DNA of 64,000 nucleotides, taken from Chinchilla lanigera. Its lineage: Eukaryota > Chordata > Mammalia > Rodentia > Chinchillidae. The position numbers and the translations under genes are program-made. The first letter of the stretch is position 1. Each line of letters opens with the position of its first letter. Where the stretch lies: the NCBI RefSeq assembly GCF_000276665.1, contig NW_004955437.1, forward strand, positions 5,460,776 through 5,524,775. The letters are read 5' to 3'. Below, in pieces: positions 44,500 through 54,560 of the stretch. The notes below the pieces were generated by a model. The model had not been told where the DNA came from. It worked only from the letters and a program-made list of their open reading frames with translations, and searched no databases.

Positions 44500-45010
44500 G
44501 AGGCCAAAAGCCTTGGAGTCATCCACAATTCCTTTCTTTCCCTCCAATCCATTAGCACATCCTTTGGATCTGTGTCAAAATGCATTTCTCACCACCTCCA
44601 CTTCCTCCGCGCTGGTCCCAGGCTTGTGTGTCCGCCCCGGACCTCTAAATGATCTCCCTTTCCTCATCCTCTGCTCAAGACACCGCCACCGGATGTGTGT
44701 CCCGCCGGGTCAAGCTGCTGCTCAAAAGGCTGCAGAGCCTTCCCGTTTCTCTCAGAGTGAAGGCGAAGTCCTGAAAGCACCAACCACGCCCTAAGTGGGG
44801 TGGCCTGCTGCTGGCTCTTGCCTGACTTTTTTCCACCACCTCTCTGCTCCAGGCGTGAGGATGCCAAGCACGGTCCTGTCTCCAGCTTTGGCAGTCGCTG
44901 CTCCCTGAGCCTGGGACGTTTTCTTCCCAGATCTCTGCACGGCTCTTCCCCTCACCCGCTTCACACCTCTGCTCCAAAGTCACCTTTGCAAGGAGGCCAT
45001 CTCTGCCTGC
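44500..45010 (+). mobile_element. L2 LINE 3' part
   Basis: 'ctgctcaaaaggctgcagag', 'ctcagagtgaaggcgaagtc', 'gaggatgccaagcacggtcc', 'ccagatctctgcacggctct' and 'ccaaagtcacctttgcaagg' follow the L2 ORF2 end and 3' UTR. The overlapping open frames here are LINE remnants, not genes. Confidence 0.82.
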
Positions 45011-45504
45011 CAGGCCCCAGCAGAAAACAGATGGCACACTCAAATTGCGAAGGCGTGGGCACGGTGTTTGGAAAGGAGCGTATATCGTGGGACCCCCAGC
45101 CTAGGGACAGCGGCATTTCAGGGGGAGGCGAGGGTGGGAGATGCAACTGTCACAGAATCCAGGACACGAAAAGGGCTGCGTGGAAAGGGGGACCAGGTAG
45201 GAGCGGGGATCTTTGCGTAAGGGATGTAGCCACCCCAGACTCTCTCCTCTTGTCTCCAATCAGGTGGCAGAGGTTGGGGGACCCCCAGGGACACAGTCCA
45301 TGTGAGCCAGCATCCCAAAACGCAGAACTAAGTGGAAAAGGGTAAAGAGTGGGTCTGCAGTGTCACAGGAGGGGTTTTCAGGCTGTCACCCTTGACCGTA
45401 CTGTTTAAACATCGCCACACCTTCATATTCATCCTGCCTTCCTGCTTGTTTTCCTGTACACAGCTTGTCACCTTCTAAAATATCCCTCATTTTTATCTTC
45501 ACCC

Positions 45505-45610
45505 ACTGGATTATAAATCCCGAGGGGTAGAGATCTTGTCCATCTTGTGCACAGATACATTTCCTGATGTCCGGAGTTGAGTCTGGAGTAAGTGCTCAGT
45601 GAGCAGGTGC
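45505..45610 (+). mobile_element. L2 LINE 3' end
   Basis: 'ggattataaatcccgagggg', 'gatcttgtccatcttgtgca' and 'gtctggagtaagtgctcagt' match the L2 3' end. It may continue the L2 at 44500. Confidence 0.7.
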
Positions 45611-45744
45611 CAGAGTGAATGGATGCTCCAGGGTCGGGGAGGAGAACAGCAAGGGCCAGGTGACAGCGCAGGTGGCCTGAGGCCTCTTCCTGCAGCCATG
45701 GACTCCGGGCTTCAGCCTGGGAATTGCCATCCGTAATGGAGAAA

Positions 45745-45900
45745 GAATGCATTCGTTGTTCAGGTAATTGGTAGTAACTGATGGTAATTTCAAGTAATTA
45801 AACACTAATTAATTCAATGAGTCAGTAATGTATTTATTTATGGTATCTGTGTTTGTTCCCTTATAAATATTGTTATTACTTTTGTCAGGCAATTAAAATC
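45745..45900. promoter_or_regulatory. AT-rich homeodomain-motif island
   Basis: 'caggtaattggtagtaactg', 'caagtaattaaacactaatt' and 'aattcaatgagtcagtaatg' give at least five ATTA/TAAT cores in about 70 bases. 'ttgtcaggcaattaaaatcc' follows. 'tgagtca' is an AP-1 core. No repeat recognised, flanks GC-rich. Confidence 0.42.
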
Positions 45901-46660
45901 CACTGGGGAAGTCACCGAGGTCCCAGGAGGGTGTGGTGGGATCAAGGTTGGGTGAAGGTCAAGGGTTGGCGCTCATGTGGGGCGGGCGCATTGAAGTGGA
46001 CACTGGAGCTTGGTGTGTGTTCAGCTGGTGTTGGTTTGGGGTTGGGGATTAAGAAACTCCATCACAAAATCCTTTCCAGTGTCTCAGCTCCTCTTGTCTT
46101 CCCCTCACCAACCTGAAAGTATTCTCTTCAGGGTGTAATACTCAGGTGTTGAGTATTGGGCGTGGGACATCCTCCCCACCCTGACTTCTTTTCCAAAAGA
46201 ACAGCAAAGTCTCGTGTCTTTGCTTCTTTGCCTGAAGACCTGACCCCCTTGGTATGTGACCACCCAATTCTGGGTTGGGTAGAAGATGGTGACGGAGGAG
46301 GAAGGGGACCCTGAAGGAACCAGGGCAGGACCTGAACTCCTGAGAGGAGGCGGAACTGGAAGGCAGGCTGAACGCGGAAAAGGGTAACCCCAGACTTTGG
46401 GGGTCTTGATGACTCTGGGTGAGACAGAAAAGGGTCTGTGTCCCACAGATGGCTTGGTCTGGACGGACAGAGCGACGGCAGCACAGAATCACTGTTCTCA
46501 TCGTCCTAGATTCCCAACCATACTCCCCCAACACCTTCAAGCCTTAGGATTTCGGAGGCTGCAGTGTGTAAGAAATCTCCTCTCTCTTTGAGAGTCCTCT
46601 AGGACTATGACTCCCCTTCCCTGGGTAGCCTTTCCCCCACAGAATGGCAGTAGGGAGGCA
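45901..46660. other. Unique non-coding stretch
   Basis: Three overlapping minus-strand frames at 46105-46540 are mutual shadows with no domain. Nothing recognised. Confidence 0.35.
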
Positions 46661-46664
46661 TCAA

Positions 46665-46800
46665 GGCACTGGGGTTAAATGGCATGGAGTCAGATTCTGG
46701 CTGTGATGTACTGGGCAAGTTACTTGACATCTCTGTGCCTCAGTTTTCTCATCTGTGCAGTGGGAATGAAACTATCCCTGCCCCACGGAGTTGCTTGACC
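46665..46800 (+). mobile_element. MIR SINE
   Basis: 'tggagtcagattctggctgt', 'actgggcaagttacttgaca', 'tctctgtgcctcagttttct' and 'tctgtgcagtgggaatgaaa', a well-preserved MIR core. Confidence 0.9.
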
Positions 46801-47159
46801 TCATCTCTAACCTTCCAGAATCTTCTTTACCCATTGTCCTGACAAGGAATGGTCTTTCCTGGGGCGCCGAGCCTTCCTACTTCTCTTCACAGGGTTGACG
46901 TGGACATCTTCTTGGTGGCAGACCTGTCCTCTCGACCCCCAAATAATTGGCCGAGAGTTCTATTTCCTTGGCTCCTACCTCTTCTGCTGCCCAGCTCTGG
47001 CCAGGTGCAGCTGCACCATGAACTCCAGCTTCCGGCCTCTTACTGTGTCACTGTGATCATGCCATGGCCACCGTCTGTCTGTCTGTCTCTCTTTCTGTCT
47101 TCATCATCTCTCCCGTTTCCCACCTTCCCCTCCCCTCTCCCTCTTTGTTCTGTCTCCCT
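46801..47159. other. Unique, partly pyrimidine-rich stretch
   Basis: A (CTGT)n/CTTT-rich patch at 47078-47160. Nothing else recognised. Confidence 0.35.
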
Positions 47160-47310
47160 TAATTAGCCACACTCTGGAAGCGAAGTGTTTTTATTATGTT
47201 TTATTTATTGAATGGCTTTACGTTTCCTGTTCTTAATTTAAAAGGCAGATCGATAAAATGCTTTATATTCCTTGCTTAAAACAAAACAAAGCTAAGTTAA
47301 GTTGCGCTTT
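47160..47310. promoter_or_regulatory. Candidate conserved regulatory island
   Basis: 'taattagccacactctggaa', 'gtttttattatgttttattt', 'aggcagatcgataaaatgct' and 'aaaacaaagctaagttaagt'. TTTTAT and TAATTA cores occur without repeat resemblance, and the flanks are GC-rich. Confidence 0.38.
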
Positions 47311-47439
47311 GTTCATGTGGCTCTGACTTTTTTTTTCTTTTCTCCTTGGGAGAAAAGGTTCTTCATCCACACGCTCTTGATTGACAAGAACAGTTAACTC
47401 CCCCGGGCTCGTTCTCTCGGGGAGCTATTGGGTAAGCGG

Positions 47440-47540
47440 CAATTGAGTCCCCGCTGTGGGCCTGGCGCTGTGCTCGACTCACAGAGCCTAGTGATGGCAG
47501 AAAGCAGTGTTCCTGCCCTCAAGAGGCTCCTGTCTTGCTG
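47440..47540 (-). mobile_element. L2 LINE fragment
   Basis: 'gagtccccgctgtgggcctg' and 'agtgttcctgccctcaagag' fit the minus-strand L2 3' end. Confidence 0.55.
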
Positions 47541-49227
47541 GGAAATGGACCCGGCCCTGCTGTGTGCTAGGAAGGGCGAGAGGTGGTGTGTCGGTGTGGA
47601 TAGTGCTGCCCAGGGTGTAGGGAGACAGGCGTGGAAGGCTTCCTAGGCTGACACTTCAGAGGAGAACAATGCTTTGATTCCAGCTCACCCAGTGCAGGGT
47701 TGAGAGGTTTTCAGGAGCAGTAGCAGGACGCCGGGTGCACTGGGGAGCAGGTTACTGCTGTGCGCAGCTGGGAGACGGGACAGCACGCCTCATTTATCCC
47801 AAATGAACGGTGAGGGAGGTGGGTGTTTATTCTCCCGTCAACCACCGCCCATCATAGGCCATGGTTCCCAGCGCTCCTCCTTCAAGCATAGAAATGTGGC
47901 CTCTGGCGGCTGAGAGTTGGACTGGCGCTCACCGAAGTGGCAAGATGGAGGGATGCGGGAGGGGTACTAACATCACCAGCCACTGCAGACATTGGGCAGT
48001 GAGGGGTATTCCAGACAGACAGAAAATGTGACCAGGGCAAAGGAAGCAGCGACCCCAGGAGCCCACACGTAGCTCCAGATGGTTCCAAAAATCAAATCTG
48101 GGAAACCTGAGTTTGCATTGGCTGGACAACTGTTTCCTCACCAGTAGAAGTGATCCAAACACCTTCCCTACTCATCCAAGGAGATTTGCACAAAGACCTC
48201 AGCTGAACCCTGCAGAACAGGGCCCAATTCAGCCCTTTTTTTGAAATCCTCTACCACACCTCCCGCCAGCCTGCCAGGCCCTCGGTATGCACGGCTATTT
48301 ATGATGTCCTGTCGATATCTGTCTTGGCGGAGGACCGTGGAGGGGACGGATGGAGCCTGGGGTCCTATCCATCAGTCACTTGGCTGCAATCTCTAAAGAG
48401 ATTTTAATTGTGAGCTCAGACTCACTCCAGTCACCAGCGGGGCCCGCCGCCTCTGTCTCTTTACCAGTGGGGTGGGGGAGCACAGGCCCGCTGTGGTTTA
48501 CCAAACGGACGTCTGGTAGCAGCGCTGAGGAAATATTTGCTGCCATGAAACAATGTGCCTGGCAGAAAGCAATCGCCCTAAATCGCCCCCTGACAGCCAG
48601 CCGCCTGCACTCCACCGGGGGCTCCATCCACCACTCTGCAGCTTTCTCTCCTGACTGCTACCCTTGTGCCTGCCCGGGGAACGAGGAAGGTGGCCTCACA
48701 CCCACACAGGAGGAGACAGGCAGGGGCACCACTCTCTCGCTTCTGGACCCTGAGGGAGAGGGAGCTGTAGGGTAACTCAGAAGCAGGAGAGAGGGAGCCC
48801 CGGGGCAGGCAGACCTGTGCCAGGCCCTCCCCTGCAAGCAGACACAGAGGCACGCGGAGAGCTGCTTGAGGCTGAAGGGCGAGTTGAAATGGGAACCACA
48901 AGCTTTGGTCTTCCGGGTTTTTGCACAAGGTTTTGTCTTTGGATGTCTCACTACCCGTCTTTCCTATGCTGGTTCGGGGCTGGGTGCTTTGCTGCCAAGA
49001 TGAGCCCTAGGGGAAATGACCTGCTTCCAAGGGCTTGTGGCTCTGGGTGGGTTTAGGCGGCTCCCTCTCCTAGAGGTGGCCACAATCTTTTCCCCACCCG
49101 TGAGGTAGGAAAGTGTATGTCTTGATAAAAGGAGAATCTGGGGGCAGGGAGGAAGAAGGGTGTGTGTGCTGGCAGTCGGGAAAGACTGGGAAAGAGTCCA
49201 TAAGGAGCTTCCTGGCCTGCCTTCCTG
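47541..49227. other. GC-rich unique stretch
   Basis: No repeat or gene recognised. 48290-48470 ('ggctatttatgatgtcctgt', 'gagattttaattgtgagctc') is a weaker candidate regulatory patch. Confidence 0.35.
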
Positions 49228-49430
49228 TGCGCATGCCCTTTGACCCAGCGAGCCCATTTTTGTGGAATTTGCCCAACGGAGACAACACAAAACAGAACCA
49301 TTAGCCCGCAAAAATGGAGCATTTGATATCTAGTGCCACATCGCTGGTGACAGCAAAAAAAAAAAAAAAAACAAACACACAGAAATTCGAATATCCACAA
49401 ATAGGTGCATGAGCTCCCTTGGTCTGCCAA
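49228..49430 (+). mobile_element. L1-type LINE fragment
   Basis: 'atgccctttgacccagcgag', 'tggtgacagcaaaaaaaaaa' and 'gaatatccacaaataggtgc' resemble an L1 ORF2 end. The A run of 17 at about 49355 is internal. Confidence 0.5.
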
Positions 49431-50420
49431 TCCTAGAAAGAGAGAAATTGTGGGGGGACTTCCGGGAGGGGCCACTGTTCTGAGGAGTTTCCCACACGGA
49501 GGAGCGGGAGGGGAGGAGGGAGCCTGGGTTCTGCGTGTGTGACCCTGCAAGTCTGCAGTGGGTGACACAAAGTGGATCCCCATGTACAGTACTCATTCAG
49601 GAAGGCAGTGGCCTCTTGGGAGCTCCCCTGGGCCCCTCATGAAAAGTCAAGGGGCACTGAGCCCCCTCTGCCTCAAACTGTAAGTCTCTGGGAGAAAAGT
49701 GGCTGAGCTCCTGGGTCCTCTGGCTTCTACTTTGTCTGGAATCAGCCTTCTATTCAATGACACCTTCTGAACCAGATCACCTGGCCATCAGAACCTGGTG
49801 GGCAGACTCTGCTTTGGACGCACAAATGTGCACACACACACGTGAACACACACATATCGCTACCACCACACAACAAACATGCTCAGTGACATCTGGAAGA
49901 AGGGAGGTCAGAGGGAAGCACAGAGGATTATGGGAAGGTTCTGTGCCTCTCTTGGGGAGGTTGGGAGAGCTGGGAGGACAGCCGGCTGGAGGAGTCTCTA
50001 GTCCTCCTGAGTCTGAGGCTGCAGGGGGCAGTGGCAGGTGGCTCTTCATTCTGCCGCCTGGTCCTTGCTCCTGCGACTGAGTAGTAAAGGCCAAGCCTGA
50101 CTGCTCCTGCCGTCCCTCCGTCTGTGAGTGGGAGTGGGGGACACATGGAACCTGAAGCCTGCTGTATCCCAGAGGGACCTCCTGAAGGCTTGTGCCTGCG
50201 TCCTCTGGCACATGTGGAGCTCAGCAAAGGCTGGGAGTTGCTGTGGAGGGGCCCTGGCCCTGCCCAACTCTGCTGTCCGAGTTCTCTCAGCTGGTGGGGG
50301 TGGGGGCTCGAAGAGACCGGAAGAGGCTTCCTGCCTGGCCTCTGTCCCCACCCCAAATTGCCTCCTTCACCTTTCCCAGGTTGTGTTTACCTTGGCCTCC
50401 TCCCCCTGCCCTGTTCTCCC
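49431..50420. other. GC-rich unique stretch
   Basis: CA-rich patch at 49830-49880. A CTCF-like core GCAGGGGGCAGTGG lies at 50021-50034. Open frames overlap on both strands without domains. Confidence 0.35.
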
Positions 50421-50424
50421 AGCC

Positions 50425-50600
50425 GATCTGATTGCTGTAATTAGTTAATCAGTAACTGGCATAATTTCCCCCTGATTAATGCAGGAATAATCACCCGCCA
50501 GGACTGCCAGCAATTTGCTTATCAGAGTCACTTTGAAACAGCTTTGAAAATGAACGATTGGCACCTTCCTCAGGGTTAAAATTAGAGCCCATGGAGGCCG
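50425..50600. promoter_or_regulatory. Candidate enhancer-like island with HNF1-like palindrome
   Basis: GTTAATCAGTAAC at 50444-50456 differs by one base from the HNF1 palindrome GTTAATNATTAAC. Nearby are 'gattgctgtaattag', 'ccccctgattaatgcaggaa', 'gaataatcacc', and two CTTTGAA words (50531, 50542) that fit TCF/LEF sites. There is no repeat in it. Confidence 0.42.
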
Positions 50601-50924
50601 CCCTCTACCGTGGGCTTGGGCGTCTGGGCGGGCCAGGCGGGGCTGCGGGGAGCACCCCGCCCAACTTGTCTGGGGCTCCCCAGCCCCATATCTGGCTGAC
50701 TCCAAAAATTATTTGCTGAGGGGAAACTAGAAACTGCCCCAGGCCCAATGTGCTGGAGGGGCACCAAGGGAGATGGGTGGGGTGCAGGGGCTCCCTTAGG
50801 ACAAAGCTGGTGGTAAGGAGACCCGGATGGAAGTCTATACCAGGCTAGGAGGGATGAGCTGTTGATAAAGGTGCATAGTGATTGTAAAATAGGATCACAC
50901 TGGCCTGGAGTAGAACAACCAAAC
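50601..50924. other. Unique stretch
   Basis: GC-rich and then mixed. Nothing recognised. Confidence 0.35.
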
Positions 50925-50929
50925 TACTT

Positions 50930-51140
50930 ATTTATTTATGGGTACTGGATATGGAGCCCAGGCGCCTGCACATGCTTGGCAAATGCTCTACCACTGAGCT
51001 ATATTCCCCGCCCCTTTTTATTGTTTTTACTTTGAAACAGGCTCACCAAGTTACTCAGGCTGAGCTCAAACTTTCCATCCTCCTGCCTCAGCCTCCTGAG
51101 GTAGCTGGGATGACAGGCATGTGCAACCGTGTCTGGCCTC
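50930..51140 (-). mobile_element. B1-dID dimeric SINE
   Basis: Minus-strand ID half ('gctctaccactgagctatat', 'tccccgcccc') joined to a B1 half ('gaaacaggctcaccaagtta' to 'catgtgcaaccgtgtctggc'). The B1 half lacks the 29-bp duplication. Confidence 0.88.
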
Positions 51141-52069
51141 CCAAGCTAAATTCTTTACATACATTACTTCATTTAAACCTTACGGGATAGTAAACATTTA
51201 ACGAGCATGCCCTGCTCACAGGGACTGTCTTTATTTTAGCAATTGTACTTCTAATTTTATGGAAAATTTCACGCAAAGAGCAAATCGCCATAAGGAACCA
51301 CCCCCAGTTTGTACAATCATCCATAGTTTCCTAATCTCATTCCATCCATTCGAAGCCCTGTCCTTGTACTTGATGTGATCTAGGAGGCACTTTGTAAACC
51401 TGTTTCCAGGCACCGTGCTGCTTCCCCTGAGGTGGGGGTGACAAGGCCATCTGTATGGGGGTGATTGGGATGGCTTAATGGCGTCCTATGTGGTCAGTGT
51501 TAGGTCACTCTATAGATGTTGGTTATTACTCTTATAGAAGTGAGGGTTCCTTTGTTTGCTTGTTTAAATCTCCTAGAGGAGAAACAAATGACAGAGTGAG
51601 GACATAAGCAGGTTCAGTGTACACTGGTTACTTGCCCAAGCCTCTGGGGACCAAGTCACGAGAAGCAGGTTTATTTATTAATTACAGACAGGCAGCAAGG
51701 GGCAACTGAAGCCTCGGATTTGTGATGAGCTGGTTTCCCCCAGACTCAACTCCCCCCAGAAAGCAACCTGTTCTGATTTTTTGTACCCTGAATGTCCCCT
51801 TATTCCCTGGGCTGACCTGTGGACAGATGCTAACCTGATTCTAGCAGAGGCTTGAACAGAGCCCGGAGTGTGCTGGGCCATCCTCCAGCGTCAGGGTAAC
51901 GCAGCACATTCCACAGTTATTCTTTAGAACTACGAGGAAGAAAGGGGGAACCGGGTGGATGCAAAGCCGGCTGGAGAACTGCGCCGAGCTGGGGCCCCGG
52001 GGAACCTCCAGGCGCGGGCACACGCTTCACAGACAGCGATGGGGCGGGAGAGGGACAGGCGGGGGAGAC
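51141..52069. other. Unique non-coding stretch
   Basis: 'ttttattgttatt'-type AT patches and MIR-like words near 51180. Nothing else recognised. Confidence 0.35.
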
Positions 52070-52147
52070 TTTGGTGCTGGGGACGGAGCCCAGGACCTCA
52101 TGCCTGCTAAACATGGGCTCTGCCCTTAAGCTACACCCCACCCCCCA
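52070..52147 (-). mobile_element. Diverged dID-type SINE
   Basis: 'ggtgctggggacggagccca', 'ggacctcatgcctgctaaac' and 'taagctacaccccacccc' in minus-strand order. Confidence 0.78.
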
Positions 52148-52303
52148 TGGTCATTAACATTCTGGCGGGCACCAGTGGAGCTGAGACTGGGGACCAAGGG
52201 ATGAATCAGAGGGGAAGGATCGTCAGAGTTGAGCTGTGCCGCACCCAGTGTGTTTTGTTCGGTTCATGGAGTCCAAGGGGATCTCTCCGCTGGCTTGAAT
52301 TGC

Positions 52304-52382
52304 TAAAGAGAGAGAGAGTGGGAGAGAGGGGGAGAGAGAGACAGAGAGGGAGAGAGAGGGAGAGAGAGGGAGAGAGAGGCAG
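52304..52382 (+). repeat. (GAGAGAGG)n purine tract
   Basis: Nearly pure G/A for about 78 bases with a GAGAGAGG periodicity. Confidence 0.92.
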
Positions 52383-52687
52383 GCAATCGGGAAATTAGGG
52401 GAGTAGTTCTAATTCTCTGAGAAGTCCTCATGGCATCAACCCAGGGAGATCTGCAGTCTCTCAGGTGCTCTGGGGTGCTGTGCTCTGGGGCGCCACGTTG
52501 TTGAATTTGCTCCCCGTGTTGCTGCTGGGCCCTGAAGGAGGCGAGGGAAGGTGCTGCCCCTCACAGGGAGCCCGCAGCCCGGATGCATCTCCATGAGTCA
52601 AGCAGCTATCTATGCCCAGAAAAGCGTGAGCACGCAGCAAGGCGCGGGTGTCCGCGCCAGCTCCCGGGCCTGGGGGCCTTGATCCTG

Positions 52688-52750
52688 CGCACGTGCGAGC
52701 CAACACGTGCGTGTGCGTGCACGTGCCTGCACACGCGTGCGCACTCACGC
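52688..52750. repeat. Alternating purine-pyrimidine CG/CA tract
   Basis: Alternating R/Y sequence with CACGTG words ('acacgtgcgtgtgcgtgcac', 'cacacgcgtgcgcac'). It favours Z-DNA, contains E-box cores, and retains many CpGs for this window. Confidence 0.7.
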
Positions 52751-52854
52751 TCCCGCCTTGCAAATGAGCTGTCCTGGGCGCACACCGTCTTGTTTTGTTT
52801 TTTTTTTTTAGTTTTGGTAGGCCGCCCACTGTCAAGGAGCTCCTGCGGCGGAGA

Positions 52855-53010
52855 AGCCTTTGTCAGGGCGAGAAAGAAGAAGAATTAATTTAGTAACATT
52901 TCTGTGAAACAGGTGAGACTGTGTGACTGGCTGCATTGTGAAGTAATTCAAACTCCACAAAAGAATTTTCAAGCGGGCTTTATATTCAAAGAAGGGAGCC
53001 GTCTGTGCAC
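52855..53010. promoter_or_regulatory. Candidate conserved regulatory island
   Basis: 'agaattaatttagtaacatt', 'ctggctgcattgtgaagtaa', 'gaattttcaagcgggcttta' and 'tatattcaaagaagg'. CATTGTG is a SOX core and TTAAT a homeodomain core. AT-rich in GC-rich flanks with no repeat resemblance. Confidence 0.42.
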
Positions 53011-53429
53011 GGCGGCTCCCACCGGCCAATTTGCAGAGTGAGTTCAGCGGGAGTGAGTGTGCTTCCCCCAGCCCACATGGTGGGGGGTCCCTGGACAGGG
53101 AACTCGGCTCGCCCCCTTCTCTGGCACGGCACTGGCACTGTGAGGTCATTTCCGGCCTTTGGAACACTTCATCCTCTGCCCCTTGCAGACTCTGAGCTCC
53201 TCCACTTTTCCCCCTTCGTCTCCTTTGCCAGGTCCTTGCTTGATGCGTCCCTTGACCGCAGGTAGTCCCGGAGACCCTGTCCTTAGCAGAGCGCGAGTTC
53301 CATGCCACATGTCCTCTTGCGCATGCTCTTTGATCATCTCGTCTTCTTTTTATCACCGAGCAGATAATTCCCAGTAAATCCCCTACCCTTTGTCCTGATC
53401 TCTCTCCAGGGACGCCAGACAGCAGTTCC
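53011..53429. other. Unique non-coding stretch
   Basis: Nothing recognised. A 221-codon minus-strand frame (52832-53497) crosses it and the AT-rich island, without domain resemblance. Confidence 0.35.
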
Positions 53430-53760
53430 CCTCGTGTCCTGGACACTTCTACTAGGTTCTCCTGCTGGAGACTCAAATTCAATTTGTCTGTATCCATCTG
53501 TGAGAATCTTCCTCTGCAAATTAGATTATCCTTCTGCGATCCCTAGCCGTCCACCGCACAGCTGCCCCTTCTGTCCCCCAGCCCAGAAATGTGGGAGCCA
53601 CATCCTGCTCCCGCCTAACCATGTGGTCTTCTGAAGGTCTCTGCCTTCTGCCCTCCAATCCCACCGGCCACCTCCCTGCTGGAGCCTCGGTCCTGATACC
53701 TCCTCCTCCTCCCGTCCACCCCTCCAAACCTGCGCTAAGGTGGACAGTCCAGACCACTTA
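53430..53760 (+). mobile_element. Possible L2 LINE fragment
   Basis: 'aaattcaatttgtctgtatc', 'gaaatgtgggagccacatcc' and the pyrimidine-rich flow suggest an L2 internal part. Weak. Confidence 0.4.
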
Positions 53761-53876
53761 GGAAAGTTCCATGGTTGGTCCCGACAACTTCTTCCACCTC
53801 ATCTCCCTGCCTTCCCCCACCCTGGCGGTGAGCCCTCTGCCTCAGAGTCACCCGTTTCTCCCTACCCCATTCCTAC

Positions 53877-53910
<34 letters not shown>
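53877..53910 (+). repeat. (GT)n microsatellite on a SINE tail
   Basis: A GT tract that occupies the tail of the minus-strand ID that follows. Confidence 0.92.
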
Positions 53911-53982
53911 GCTGGGAATCGAACCCAGAGCCTCACACGTGCTAGGCAAGTGCTCTAGCACTGAGCTACACTCCCAGCCCCT
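53911..53982 (-). mobile_element. dID-type SINE
   Basis: 'gctgggaatcgaacccagag', 'gtgctaggcaagtgctctag' and 'tgagctacactcccagcccc' are minus-strand ID landmarks. Confidence 0.88.
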
Positions 53983-53984
53983 AC

Positions 53985-54560
53985 TCCATTTTGTTAGTTA
54001 GCATTACATTCAGCTGAAATAATAAAGACTTCAAGTAATGGTACTTTAAAATAGATATAGCTTCTTTCTCACATAAAAGTCCTGATGGAAGACAGGCATG
54101 TGGCACAGGCCTGTAATCCCAGCACTTGGGAGGCTGAGGCAGGAGGATCACTGTGAGTTCAAGGCCAGCTTGGGCTACGTAGTGAGTTCAAAGCCAGTCT
54201 GAACTACATAGTAAGACCCAGTCAAAAAAAATTTTTTTTAAAGTCCAGATGGAGCTTTACGTCATAAGGTCTTTAGGATCAAGGCTTACTCTAGCTTACT
54301 GATTTGTCTACTGTTCCTCGTGCTCCAAGATGATGGCTAAGGCTCCAGCCATTACCTCTGCATTCTAAACATCAAAAAGGACAAGGCTGCTCCTAAGGAA
54401 ATCTATTAGTACCATGGTGCATTTCCACTTGCATCCCGTGGACCGGTGGCAAAGAAGGGATATGAAATATAGTCTTTATTTTGAAGGAGGTACCTGGTTT
54501 AAACAATCTGATCTGAGATTATATGGCTATGAGAGAAAGGGCAAGAGGCTGTGGGGGGCA
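53985..54560 (+). repeat. Ancient interspersed repeat split by a B1
   Basis: 'taaaatagatatagcttctt', 'ctcacataaaagtcc', 'cctcgtgctccaagatgatg' and 'aaggctccagccattacctc' recall the repeat at 11891-12320 in order and orientation. Family not named. Confidence 0.48.
54090..54239 (+). mobile_element. B1 SINE with 29-bp duplication
   Basis: Both duplicated blocks are present ('aaggccagcttgggctacgt' and 'aaagccagtctgaactacat'). AAAGTCCTGATGGA (54076-54089) and AAAGTCCAGATGGA (54240-54253) are the one-mismatch target duplication. Confidence 0.93.

Noticed and set aside
44800..45345. 181-codon plus-strand open frame
   Set aside because: Most of it lies in an L2 3' part; the frame is a LINE remnant and chance extension.
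18601..47600. Exons of a known protein-coding gene
   Set aside because: I looked for splice-bounded conserved peptides (zinc fingers, homeodomains, kinase or receptor motifs) in the translated frames and recognised none. Short non-repetitive exons could still be missed by eye.
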